From the NCBI GenBank assembly GCA_964425485.1, contig CAYRML010000037.1:1-14398 (forward strand): a DNA stretch of 14,398 bases, read 5' to 3'. The notes beneath the pieces were generated by a model. It was given only the letters and a program-made list of their open reading frames with translations, did no database searches and was not told where the DNA came from. The number at the start of each line of letters is the position of its first letter. Position 1 is the stretch's first letter. This document shows positions 5,223 to 13,058 of the stretch, one piece after another. The DNA is from CAYRML01 sp964425485 (lineage in GTDB: Bacteria > Bacillota > Dehalobacteriia > UBA4068). The translations under genes and the position numbers were made by a program.

Positions 5223-6170
5223 ATGATAAAAACTTCTCTTTGTGATATGTTGCATATTAAATATCCTGTGGTACAGGGCGGCATGGCCTGGGTGGCCGAT
5301 GCTGATTTGGCCGCGGCTGTTTCCAATGCCGGAGGGCTGGGCTTGATTGCCGCCGGCAATGCGCCGGTGGATTATGTGCGTCAGCAGATAGTTAAAGCCA
5401 AATCCCTGACTGACAAGCCTTTTGGCGTCAATATAATGCTGATGAGCCCCAGCTCTCCTGAAATTGCCGAGCTGGTTATTGAAGAAAAGATACCGGTGGT
5501 GACTACCGGCGCTGGTAACCCCAGCAAATATATGCCTAGCTGGAAGGATGCTGGTATTAAAGTCATCCCTGTTGTACCATCTAGCGGCCTAGCCAAAATG
5601 GTGCAAAGAGCCGGAGCCGACGCCGTAGTGGCCGAAGGCTGCGAAGCGGGCGGCCATGTGGGCCAGCTGACGACTATGGCCCTTTTGCCACAGGTTTGTG
5701 ATGCTGTTGATATACCCGTGATTGCGGCCGGTGGTATCGGTGACGGTCGAGGTATAGCTGCGGCTTTGATTTTAGGCGCCGCGGGTGTGCAGATGGGCAC
5801 ACGCTTTCTACTGGCCACAGAATGTAATATTCACGAAAATTATAAAAAAAGAGTCATAAAGGCTAAAGATATCGATACTGTGGTCACCGGCCGCCGTTTG
5901 GGGCATCCGGTGCGCTCCTTAAAAAGCCTTTTTTCCAATGATTTTTTTACCAAAGAATATGACAACTCTATTTCCAATGAAGAGTTAGAGGCTTTGGGCT
6001 CTGGCGCTTTGCGTCTGGCCGTACAAGAAGGCGATGATAAAAAAGGCTGTTTTATGGCTGGCCAGATTGCCGGTATGGTCCATAAGGAACAAAGTGCGGC
6101 AGAAATGATCAGGGAGATATTCGAGGAGGCCGAGGAAATCTTAGGTGGTGTGCAAAAATGGCTCAAATAG
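5223..6170 (+). CDS. fabK: Enoyl-ACP reductase II (FMN-dependent)
   Basis: 315 residues from ATG 5223. GAAGAAGG (5207-5214) is 8 bases ahead, and the N-terminus IKYPVVQGGMAWVAD is the standard FabK start; the in-frame TTG at 5205 has no such support. FabK is an FMN flavoprotein of the nitronate-monooxygenase-like TIM-barrel family that reduces trans-2-enoyl-ACP with NAD(P)H, the last step of each cycle. Signatures: QGGMAW (18-23), GVNIMLMSP (68-76), TTGAGNPSKYM (94-104), EAGGHVG with H145 at the catalytic position (H144 in the pneumococcal enzyme), and IAAGGIGDGRG for phosphate binding. FabK is unrelated to FabI. Its 3' end overlaps fabD by 13 bases. Confidence 0.97.
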   Translation: MIKTSLCDMLHIKYPVVQGGMAWVADADLAAAVSNAGGLGLIAAGNAPVDYVRQQIVKAKSLTDKPFGVNIMLMSPSSPEIAELVIEEKIPVVTTGAGNPSKYMPSWKDAGIKVIPVVPSSGLAKMVQRAGADAVVAEGCEAGGHVGQLTTMALLPQVCDAVDIPVIAAGGIGDGRGIAAALILGAAGVQMGTRFLLATECNIHENYKKRVIKAKDIDTVVTGRRLGHPVRSLKSLFSNDFFTKEYDNSISNEELEALGSGALRLAVQEGDDKKGCFMAGQIAGMVHKEQSAAEMIREIFEEAEEILGGVQKWLK

Positions 6171-7075
6171 CTTTTGTCTTTGCTGGCCAAGGGGCTCAAT
6201 ATAGTGGCATGGGCCAGGAATTGTGGCAGGATTGGGCCGAGGCAAAGGAAGTTTTCGCTCTGGCTGATCGCTTGCGTCCTGGAACATCGGACCAGTGCTT
6301 TACTTCTTCCAAGGAAGAATTAGCGTTGACCGTCAATACCCAGCCGACTCTGTTTGCCGTGGATCTGGCCTGTGCGGCGGTGGCCGCGGTCAATGGCATA
6401 AAGCCTGCTGCCGTAGCTGGATTTTCTTTGGGAGAATTGCCCGCTTTGGCCTTCAGCGGTTGTTTATCTTATGAAGAAGCTTTCGCCCTCACCTGTAAAC
6501 GCGCTCAATATATGCAAGAAGCGGTGCAAGAGCATGAAGGCGGCATGATGGCGGTTTTGCGACTGCCTAATCAGCAGGTGGAAGAGCTGTGCTCCGACAT
6601 AGACCATGTTTATGCAGTCAATTATAATTGTCCGGGCCAAGTGGTGGTGGCCGGGCTTAAAGCCCAATTACCTCTGATGGCCGAAAAGGTGAAAGCGGCA
6701 GGCGGCAGAGCTATGCCTCTTGCGGTCAGCGGAGCTTTCCACTGCTCTTTGATGCAGTCGGCCGCCGACAAATTGGCCAAAGATTTAGACCATATATCTT
6801 TTGCTCAGCCGCGCATGCCTATTTATAGCAATGTTACGGCAAATATCTATGCAAATGGAAGGGAACTTTTGGCTAAGCAGGTCGTAAGCCCTGTCTTATG
6901 GCAAAAAATCATAGAAAATATGTTGGCCGCAGGCTGCGATACCTTTGTGGAAGTCGGCGCCGGCAAGACTTTGTGCGGCCTGATTAAAAAGATAGCGCCG
7001 GAACAGATACGGGTTTTAAATATTGAAGACAGAGCCAGCCTCAGCGCGACTTTGGCGGCTTTAGAATCAATTTAA
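6158..7075 (+). CDS. fabD: Malonyl-CoA:ACP transacylase
   Basis: 305 residues, normal length. It moves malonyl from CoA to ACP. FVFAGQGAQYSGMG (7-20) is the oxyanion-hole loop. The nucleophile is S90 in GFSLGE, R115 in CKRAQYMQEA binds the malonyl carboxylate, and H195 in SGAFHCSLM is the catalytic base. The usual G-H-S-L-G-E has Phe in place of His beside the nucleophile; the catalytic pair itself is intact, so activity is expected. The gene starts 13 bases inside fabK and uses a weak GGTGG-type site within fabK codons, pointing to translational coupling. fabG follows after 16 bp. Confidence 0.96.
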   Translation: MAQIAFVFAGQGAQYSGMGQELWQDWAEAKEVFALADRLRPGTSDQCFTSSKEELALTVNTQPTLFAVDLACAAVAAVNGIKPAAVAGFSLGELPALAFSGCLSYEEAFALTCKRAQYMQEAVQEHEGGMMAVLRLPNQQVEELCSDIDHVYAVNYNCPGQVVVAGLKAQLPLMAEKVKAAGGRAMPLAVSGAFHCSLMQSAADKLAKDLDHISFAQPRMPIYSNVTANIYANGRELLAKQVVSPVLWQKIIENMLAAGCDTFVEVGAGKTLCGLIKKIAPEQIRVLNIEDRASLSATLAALESI

Positions 7076-7091
7076 AAGGAGATTTATTAAT

Positions 7092-7841
7092 ATGGATGGT
7101 CTGCTAAAAGGAAAAATCGCGATTATCACCGGCGGCTCGCGGGGTATCGGCCGGGCTATTGCCATGAAAATGGCGGAGCAAGGGGCCGATATCGCCATCA
7201 TCTATGCCGGCAATCGGGAAGCTGCTGCTGAGGCTTGCCAGCTGATAACGGCCCAAAATGTACGCTGCCGGTCTTATCAATGTGATGTGGCAGATTTTTC
7301 ACAGGTTAAGGATGCGATCGAACAGATAATAGCTGATTTTGGCGGTATTGATATTTTGGTCAACAATGCTGGTGTTACCAGAGATAAGCTGATTTTCCAG
7401 ATGGAAGAGAATGATTTTGACAAGGTGGTTGACACCAATCTGAAAGGGGCATTCAATTTCATCAAGCATATTTATCCGCATTTTGTCAGGAGGCGGGCCG
7501 GCAGTATTATCAATATTACTTCCGTAGTAGGATTGATGGGTAATGCCGGACAGGCAAATTATGCCTCGGCCAAGGCCGGCCTTATTGGTTTAACCAAGTC
7601 CACGGCCAGAGAATTGGGCGGTAGAAATATTACCTGCAATGCCATCGCGCCCGGCTTTATCCAAACCGATATGACAGCCGCCTTGAATAATAAACAAAGA
7701 GCGGATTATATTGCCAAAATACCTCTTAAACGTTTTGGTGAGGTCACAGAGATTGCCGATTTGGCTGTTTTTTTGGCCTCTGATTTTTCCCGTTATATCA
7801 CCGGAGAGGTGATCAGAGTGGACGGCGGCATGTCTATGTAA
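7092..7841 (+). CDS. fabG: 3-oxoacyl-ACP reductase
   Basis: 249 residues, a classical short-chain dehydrogenase. It reduces beta-ketoacyl-ACP to beta-hydroxyacyl-ACP with NADPH. TGGSRGIGRAIA (13-24) is the Rossmann dinucleotide loop and NNAG is at 91-94. The catalytic tetrad is N116, S144 (NITSVVG), Y157 and K161 (YASAK). IAPGFIQTDMT and the C-terminal VDGGMSM are typical of FabG. An AAAGGAG site precedes the ATG by about 10 bases. The gene lies between fabD and fabF, the usual order. Confidence 0.97.
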   Translation: MDGLLKGKIAIITGGSRGIGRAIAMKMAEQGADIAIIYAGNREAAAEACQLITAQNVRCRSYQCDVADFSQVKDAIEQIIADFGGIDILVNNAGVTRDKLIFQMEENDFDKVVDTNLKGAFNFIKHIYPHFVRRRAGSIINITSVVGLMGNAGQANYASAKAGLIGLTKSTARELGGRNITCNAIAPGFIQTDMTAALNNKQRADYIAKIPLKRFGEVTEIADLAVFLASDFSRYITGEVIRVDGGMSM

Positions 7842-7867
7842 GATAATTCCTGTGAGGGGGGATATGA

Positions 7868-9094
7868 ATGCGAAAAGTAGTAGTAACAGGCATGGGCATA
7901 ATTTGCCCGGTAGGCAATGATCTGCCGACTGCCTGGCAAAACCTTGTCGCCGGCCAATGCGGCATTGGTTATATAAGCAAATTCGATACCAGTGACTACA
8001 AAGTCAAAATTGCGGCCGAAGTCAAGGATTTCGACCCGACTTTATATATAGATAAGGCGGATGTGAAAAAGACCGATCTTTATGCCCAGTATGCCATTGC
8101 TGCAGCTTCTCAGGCTATGGAAGATAGCGGGATTTGCGATATTGATCCCGGCCTTCTGGGCGTCTATATCGGCTCCGGCGTGGGCGGCATGAATTCCTTC
8201 ATCAATGAGCAGACTAAGCTGCTGGAAAAAGGGCCGTCACGGGTTTCTCCCTTTTTTATTCCCATGATGATTTCCAATATGGCCGCCGGTTTGGTAGCCA
8301 TCAAATATAACGCTCAGGGCCCCTGTTTGCCTGTGGTTACGGCTTGCTCAACCGGCGGTCATGCCATTGGCGAGGCCTTCCGGGCTATAAAATATGGCCA
8401 TGCCGATGCTATTATCGCAGGTGGGGCCGAGGCCACGGTGACAACTTTGGCTATGGCCGGATTTACTAATATCATGGCTTTAAGCACTACTAATGATCCT
8501 TTGAACAGCTCCATTCCGTTTGACAAAAGACGCGACGGCTTCGTGATGGGAGAGGGGGCCGGCATGCTGATCTTAGAAGAATATGAGCATGCCTGCCAAA
8601 GAGGAGCGCGCATTTATGCGGAAATCGCCGGTTATGGCAATACCTGCGATGCCTATCATATCACGGCGCCGCAACCGGAGGCTGTGGGGGCGACTAAGGC
8701 CATTGTTCAGTCTATGCAGGAAGCAGGCATCACTGATGAAGATAGGCTATATATTAATGCTCATGGTACCAGCACACCTTTGAATGACAAGGCGGAAACT
8801 TTGGCCATCAAAAAAGCCTTGGGCCAAAAGGCCTATGATACGGTCATAAGTTCCACCAAATCCATGACCGGGCATATGCTGGGTGGTGCCGGTGGGGTAG
8901 AATCTATCATCTCTGTCATGGCCCTGGCTAATGGTATTGTACCTCCGACAATTGGTTATAAAGAAAAAGATGAGGATTGCGATTTGGATTATTGCCCCAA
9001 TCAGGCCCGCCAATGCGAGCTGGATGCTGCCCTTTGTATATTGCTGGGTTTTGGTGGACATAATGCCTGCCTGGCCTTTAAGAAAATAGATTAA
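7868..9094 (+). CDS. fabF: 3-oxoacyl-ACP synthase II
   Basis: 408 residues, a full-length elongating condensing enzyme. The Cys-His-His triad is C160 (TACSTGGH), H299 (INAHGTSTPLND) and H336 (SMTGHMLGGAGG). The start VVVTGMGIICPVGN is the family's first strand. A GAGGGGG ribosome binding site (7853-7860) precedes ATG 7868; the nearby ATG at 7864 is out of frame. It extends acyl-ACP by two carbons and, in bacteria without FabB, also handles unsaturated chains. No second fabB-like copy and no FabA or FabM is in the window, so the route to unsaturated acids is not visible here. Confidence 0.97.
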   Translation: MRKVVVTGMGIICPVGNDLPTAWQNLVAGQCGIGYISKFDTSDYKVKIAAEVKDFDPTLYIDKADVKKTDLYAQYAIAAASQAMEDSGICDIDPGLLGVYIGSGVGGMNSFINEQTKLLEKGPSRVSPFFIPMMISNMAAGLVAIKYNAQGPCLPVVTACSTGGHAIGEAFRAIKYGHADAIIAGGAEATVTTLAMAGFTNIMALSTTNDPLNSSIPFDKRRDGFVMGEGAGMLILEEYEHACQRGARIYAEIAGYGNTCDAYHITAPQPEAVGATKAIVQSMQEAGITDEDRLYINAHGTSTPLNDKAETLAIKKALGQKAYDTVISSTKSMTGHMLGGAGGVESIISVMALANGIVPPTIGYKEKDEDCDLDYCPNQARQCELDAALCILLGFGGHNACLAFKKID

Positions 9095-9115
9095 GCGGGC
9101 GAAAAGGAGTTTTTT

Positions 9116-9553
9116 ATGAAAATAGAAGATGTTAAGGCCTTAGCCGAAGTATTAAAAAAATATGACCTTTCCGCTGTGGAGACAGGGCAGGGCGCTTCCC
9201 GCATCCGGGTGGAGAGGCAGCTGGGCGCGGAGGCAAAAATTATTACCGCTCCTGTGCTTGACAAGGCAGCGGCGCCGGAAGCGGCTTCTGCCTGTGATGT
9301 TGATACCATACAGGTTAAATCTCCTATGGTAGGTGTGTTTTATGCAGCACCTTCGCCAGATTCGGAGCCTTTTGTCTCCATGGGCAAAAAGGTCTCTAAA
9401 GGTGATGTGCTTTGTATTGTAGAAGCCATGAAGCTGATGAATGAGATCACGGCTGATGCCGATGGTGAAATTGTTGACATTTGTGTGGCCAATGGCCAGG
9501 TAGTAGAGTTCGGCCAGGAATTATTCAGATTGCGCAGGTGTGACAATGGATAG
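9116..9553 (+). CDS. accB: Biotin carboxyl carrier protein of acetyl-CoA carboxylase
   Basis: 145 residues. The C-terminal biotinyl domain (about 65-140) holds K106 in VEAMKLMNE, the lysine that receives biotin; the preceding VKSPMVGVFYAAPSPDSEPFV contains the P-rich thumb-type stretch found in AccB. The N-terminal part (1-35) is the helix that contacts biotin carboxylase, followed by an Ala/Pro-rich linker (45-60). AAAAGGAG stands 6-7 bases before ATG 9116. The carrier swings carboxybiotin from AccC to the AccD/AccA carboxyltransferase. The end overlaps fabZ by 8 bases. A biotin ligase is not encoded here. Confidence 0.97.
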   Translation: MKIEDVKALAEVLKKYDLSAVETGQGASRIRVERQLGAEAKIITAPVLDKAAAPEAASACDVDTIQVKSPMVGVFYAAPSPDSEPFVSMGKKVSKGDVLCIVEAMKLMNEITADADGEIVDICVANGQVVEFGQELFRLRRCDNG

Positions 9554-9962
9554 AGAAGCAATCAAAAATATTTTGCCGCATAGGGAGCCCATGCTTTTGG
9601 TTGATGAGGCCTATGTGCGGGATGATAAGGCTTTTGGTAAATTCCATATCAAGGGTGATGAATGGTTTTTAGGGGGGCATTTTCCTGATAATCCCATAGT
9701 GCCCGGTGTGATCCAATGCGAGATCATGGCACAAACCTGTTGTGTTTTGCTGGCGGAGAAGGCTGCCGGCCTCACGCCTTATTTCACCAGCTTGGATAAA
9801 GTGCGGTTCAAGAACAAAGTTCGGCCTGGTGATACCATGGAGCTAGAATGTGAAATCATTAAGGTCAAAGAGCCATTTTATTTCGCCAAGGGCAAAGGCT
9901 GCGTCAACGGCAAGATATGTATTACCGGTGAATTTTCCTTTGCCTTGGTAAAAGGGGTGTAG
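9546..9962 (+). CDS. fabZ: 3-hydroxyacyl-ACP dehydratase
   Basis: 138 residues from ATG 9546. An AGG 7 bases upstream and the standard N-terminus (KNILPHREPMLLVDE) favour this over the in-frame GTG at 9540. It is a hotdog-fold enzyme that removes water from beta-hydroxyacyl-ACP. The catalytic histidine is H45 in GGHFPDNPIVPG, and the partner glutamate E59 lies in VIQCEIMAQ, as in FabZ (FabA has Asp there). SLDKVRFKNKVRPGD is a second family signature. It overlaps accB by 8 bases and ends 3 bases before accC, so translation is very probably coupled on both sides. Placement of fabZ between accB and accC is the usual Firmicutes order. Confidence 0.96.
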   Translation: MDREAIKNILPHREPMLLVDEAYVRDDKAFGKFHIKGDEWFLGGHFPDNPIVPGVIQCEIMAQTCCVLLAEKAAGLTPYFTSLDKVRFKNKVRPGDTMELECEIIKVKEPFYFAKGKGCVNGKICITGEFSFALVKGV

Positions 9963-9965
9963 AGC

Positions 9966-11309
9966 TTGTTTTCTAAAGTATTGATCGCCAACAGAGGCGA
10001 AATAGCTGTGCGTATAATCCGTGCCTGCAAAGAATTGGGCATTTCCACCGTAGCAGTTTTTTCCGAGGCGGACAGAGATGCTTTACATGTTAGTTTGGCT
10101 GATGAGAGCTATTGCATTGGCTCTGCCGCCGTGTCTGAAAGCTATCTGAATATGAGTTCCATCCTCTCAGTTGCCGCCATCAGCGGCGCCGAGGCCATAC
10201 ATCCCGGTTATGGCCTGCTTTCTGAGAATGCCAAATTTGTAGAGCTTTGCGAGCGCTGCAATATAATTTTCATTGGTCCTTCATCCCAGGTTATTGCCCA
10301 GATGGGCGATAAGGATGAGGCGAAAAGAACCATGAAAAAGGCCGGTGTGCCGGTGATTGCTGGTTGCGATGAATGCTATTCTTTGCAAAATGTAAAAAAA
10401 GCCAAAAGCGAGGCCGATAAGATTGGTTATCCGCTTTTGATCAAAGCCCGCGCCGGCGGCGGCGGCCGTGGTATCCGTTTGGTTAATAAAAGCGGCGATT
10501 TCGAAACTGCTTATATGACGGCATCAACGGAAGCCAAGAGCTCTTTCGGTGACGGCGCCGTATATATGGAAAAATTTTTATATCCGGTCAAACATATCGA
10601 GATGCAGGTACTTGCCGATAAAGCAGGAAATGTAGTCTGCCTGGGCGAAAGGGAATGTTCCATGCAAAGGCGTAACCAGAAGGTGCTGGAAGAAAGCCCT
10701 TCCGTTGCCGTCTCCGCCCCAGTGCGCCAGCAGATGACCGATATTTGCGCTAAGGCCTGTAAAGCCGTAGGCTATGTGGGCGCTGGCACCATAGAGTTTT
10801 TATTTGATAAGAATGAAAAATTCTATTTTATGGAGATGAATACTCGTTTGCAGGTTGAACATCCCGTGACTGAAATGGTAACCGGAATTGATATCGTGCA
10901 GTGGCAGCTCAAGATTGCTATGGGCCAGAAACTGGATTTTAAGCAAGATGATGTCAAGATTTGCGGCCATGCTATCGAATGTCGCATCAATGCCGAAGAC
11001 CCCGAGCGGGATTTTTACCCTAGTTGTGGTAAGATCAAAGCTCTCAATATACCTGGCGGGCCGGGCGTGCGCTTTGACAGCGCTATCTATCAGGATTATG
11101 AGATACCTCCTTTTTATGATTCCATGATTGCCAAGTTGATCGTGCATGCCGATAGCAGGGAAAAGGCAATACGTAAAATGCAAGTTGCTATGGAGGAAGT
11201 TGTAACCAGCGGCATAAAAAATAACGTGCAATTCCAATTAGATATACTGCAAGATCCCGTCTTTGTCGCCGGTACTTATACGACGGACTTTCTCTCCAAG
11301 AGAGGTTAA
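9966..11309 (+). CDS. accC: Biotin carboxylase subunit of acetyl-CoA carboxylase
   Basis: 447 residues, the typical length, from a TTG start. AAGGGG (9952-9957) is 8 bases ahead and the protein begins FSKVLIANRGEIAVRI as in all AccC proteins. It carboxylates biotin on AccB using ATP and bicarbonate. The ATP-grasp features are present: K117, K160 in PLLIKARAGGGGRG with the glycine loop at 164-169, E277, E290 and N292/R294 in MEMNTRLQVEHPVTEM. The C-terminal domain keeps HAIECRINAEDP and PPFYDSMIAKLI. The rare start codon may lower AccC output relative to AccB, whose subunit is usually needed in excess; that is inference. Confidence 0.97.
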   Translation: MFSKVLIANRGEIAVRIIRACKELGISTVAVFSEADRDALHVSLADESYCIGSAAVSESYLNMSSILSVAAISGAEAIHPGYGLLSENAKFVELCERCNIIFIGPSSQVIAQMGDKDEAKRTMKKAGVPVIAGCDECYSLQNVKKAKSEADKIGYPLLIKARAGGGGRGIRLVNKSGDFETAYMTASTEAKSSFGDGAVYMEKFLYPVKHIEMQVLADKAGNVVCLGERECSMQRRNQKVLEESPSVAVSAPVRQQMTDICAKACKAVGYVGAGTIEFLFDKNEKFYFMEMNTRLQVEHPVTEMVTGIDIVQWQLKIAMGQKLDFKQDDVKICGHAIECRINAEDPERDFYPSCGKIKALNIPGGPGVRFDSAIYQDYEIPPFYDSMIAKLIVHADSREKAIRKMQVAMEEVVTSGIKNNVQFQLDILQDPVFVAGTYTTDFLSKRG

Positions 11310-11312
11310 TTT

Positions 11313-12188
11313 ATGTTGAAGAAAAATCTGTTTAAAAAAGTTAAAAGCAGCGCGGATGTCTCGGCTTTTAATAAACAATCCGGGCCTAATATCCCGGATG
11401 AAATGTGCTTGCGCTGTCCCAGCTGCAAAAAAATGATCTTTGCCTCCGATCTTGAAGAAAATCTTTATGTTTGCAATCTTTGTGGGCATCATTTTCGCAT
11501 CAATGCCCGCCAGAGGATTCATATAATTGCCGATGAAGGCTCTTTTAGGGAACAGGATGGCGATCTGACTTCTGTCAATCTTATCGATTTCCCGTCCTAT
11601 GAGAGCAAGCTTAAGCATGCCCATTTGCAAAGTGCGGAAAATGAGGCCGTGATTTGCGGATTCTGCACTATCGGCGGTCATGAGACAGCGCTTTTTGTTA
11701 TGGAAGCAAATTTTATGATGGGCAGTATGGGCACAGTTGTGGGAGAAAAAATCACCCACTTGTTTGAAGGAGCCACAAAAAGATCACTTCCCATGCTGGG
11801 TTTTGCCGTTTCCGGCGGCGCCAGGATGCAAGAGGGCATGTATTCTTTGATGCAGATGGCCAAAACCAGCGGGGCTGTGAAAAGGCATAGCGATGCCGGC
11901 AATCTTTTCATTTCTTTTCTGACTGATCCCACCACCGGTGGAGTGACCGCCAGCTTTGCTATGCTGGGGGATATCATTTTGGCCGAGCCAAAAGCCCTGA
12001 TAGGATTTGCTGGGCCGCGCGTCATCGAACAGACCATACGTCAAAAATTGCCGCCGGGCTTTCAGCGGGCGGAGTTTGTCTTGGATAAAGGTTTTGTTGA
12101 CGCTATTATAGAAAGAAAACAGCAAAAAGAATATATAACAAAGTTATTGGCTATGCATGACGGAGGAAAAAATCATGTCTGCTTATGA
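11313..12188 (+). CDS. accD: Acetyl-CoA carboxylase carboxyltransferase beta subunit
   Basis: 291 residues. An N-terminal Zn ribbon has C35-x2-C38 and C54-x2-C57 (CPSC, CNLC). The crotonase-like domain follows, with MEANFMMGSMGTVVGEK (130-146), FAVSGGARMQEG (164-175), which forms the acetyl-CoA oxyanion loop, and DPTTGGVTASFAMLGD. With AccA it forms the heterotetramer that carries CO2 from carboxybiotin to acetyl-CoA, giving malonyl-CoA. AGAGG at 11301-11305 serves as its ribosome binding site, inside the end of accC; only 3 bases separate the genes. The last 14 bases overlap accA, which suggests coupled, equimolar production of the two subunits. Confidence 0.97.
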   Translation: MLKKNLFKKVKSSADVSAFNKQSGPNIPDEMCLRCPSCKKMIFASDLEENLYVCNLCGHHFRINARQRIHIIADEGSFREQDGDLTSVNLIDFPSYESKLKHAHLQSAENEAVICGFCTIGGHETALFVMEANFMMGSMGTVVGEKITHLFEGATKRSLPMLGFAVSGGARMQEGMYSLMQMAKTSGAVKRHSDAGNLFISFLTDPTTGGVTASFAMLGDIILAEPKALIGFAGPRVIEQTIRQKLPPGFQRAEFVLDKGFVDAIIERKQQKEYITKLLAMHDGGKNHVCL

Positions 12189-12960
12189 TATAGTAAACAA
12201 GGCCAGGGAAAAAGATCGTTTGCTGGCCAGTGATTATATTGAGGCTATTTTCAGCGATTTTATGGAAATGCATGGAGATAGGCGCTATAGTGATGATAAA
12301 GCTGTTGTAGCGGGCATTGCCTTTTTGGATCAGATGCCGGTTACTGTCATTTCTTTGGAAAAGGGTCATGATACCAACGAAAAGATCATGCGCAATTTTG
12401 CATCGGCACATCCGGAGGGATACCGTAAAGCCTTGCGTCAGATGAAGCTGGCAGAAAAATTCTGTCGGCCGGTAATCTGTTTTGTTGATACATCCGGCGC
12501 TTATTGCGGTATTGGCGCGGAAGAGCGTGGCCAAGGCCAGGCCATAGCCGAAAATTTGGCCGAGATGATGACGCTCAAGGTGCCGATTATTTCTATCATC
12601 ATCAGCGAAGGCGGCAGTGGTGGGGCTTTGGCCCTGGCTGTGGCTGATGAGGTCTGGATGATGGAAAACGCTGTCTATTCCGTGATCTCGCCTGAGGGCT
12701 GTGCCAGTATTTTGTGGAAAGATTCCAGTAAAATGGCAGAAGCGGCAGAATGCCTGAAGCTGACAGGTCCTGATTTGCTGTCCTTTGGTATCATAGATCA
12801 GGTCATCTCGGAGGAGCAAAGCAAAGAAGATCTCATGTGCTATATCAAAACAGAGCTGCAAAGGGCTATTGCAGAAAGGCGGCAATTGTCACAGGATCAA
12901 TTGCTGGAACAGAGATATAAAAGGTTCAGAGCTATTGGTAACCCCCAAGCACAAAAATAG
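12175..12960 (+). CDS. accA: Acetyl-CoA carboxylase carboxyltransferase alpha subunit
   Basis: 261 residues from ATG 12175, chosen because GGAGG (12161-12165) is 9 bases upstream; the in-frame ATG at 12157 precedes this site and is not a likely start. The protein lacks the roughly 50-residue N-terminal helical extension of E. coli AccA (319 residues), as do many Firmicutes versions. Conserved blocks: GDRRYSDDKAVVAGIA, NFASAHPEGYRKALRQM, FVDTSGAYCGIGAEERGQ, ISEGGSGGALA and YSVISPEGCASILWKD. It is the last gene of the fab-acc operon and overlaps accD by 14 bases. No T-rich terminator follows at once; the next structure is the inverted repeat at 12985-13020. Confidence 0.97.
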   Translation: MSAYDIVNKAREKDRLLASDYIEAIFSDFMEMHGDRRYSDDKAVVAGIAFLDQMPVTVISLEKGHDTNEKIMRNFASAHPEGYRKALRQMKLAEKFCRPVICFVDTSGAYCGIGAEERGQGQAIAENLAEMMTLKVPIISIIISEGGSGGALALAVADEVWMMENAVYSVISPEGCASILWKDSSKMAEAAECLKLTGPDLLSFGIIDQVISEEQSKEDLMCYIKTELQRAIAERRQLSQDQLLEQRYKRFRAIGNPQAQK

Positions 12961-12984
12961 GGTGCCAAAACCTCTTTAGGTCGA

Positions 12985-13020
12985 TTTTATACCTTTTTAT
13001 TGCCATAAACAGGTATAAAA
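12985..13020. repeat. Long inverted repeat between accA and degV
   Basis: TTTTATACCT (12985-12994) and AGGTATAAAA (13011-13020) are perfect 10-bp arms. Inside them, after one mismatch, TTTAT (12996-13000) pairs with ATAAA (13005-13009) around a TGCC loop, giving a 36-base hairpin. No T run follows on either strand, which argues against an ordinary terminator. The repeat surrounds the -35 box of the degV promoter, so it may be an operator. Attenuation of the acc transcript is an alternative. Confidence 0.7.
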
Positions 13021-13028
13021 TGTATAAT
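13000..13028 (+). promoter_or_regulatory. Promoter of the degV-family gene
   Basis: TTGCCA (13000-13005), 17 bp, then TATAAT (13023-13028). The -10 is perfect and the -35 matches four of six bases. The predicted start near 13035 gives a leader of about 24 nt with AGGAG at 13044-13048. The -35 lies in the centre of the inverted repeat at 12985-13020. Confidence 0.7.
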
Positions 13029-13058
13029 ATATTAAAAAAGGGTAGGAGTGTGTTTTAT

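Noticed and set aside
11238..11759. A 173-codon minus-strand open frame across the end of accC and the start of accD.
   Set aside because: It is antisense to two clear enzymes and the product is low-information and unlike any family I know.
12151..12885. A 244-codon open frame on the minus strand across accA.
   Set aside because: It lies entirely opposite well-conserved accA, has no ribosome binding site of note and shows no recognisable family. It is a shadow of accA codon usage.
12985..13020. A standard rho-independent terminator for the fab-acc operon.
   Set aside because: The hairpin is AT-rich and has no T run on its 3' side, so I list it as an inverted repeat of uncertain role rather than a terminator.
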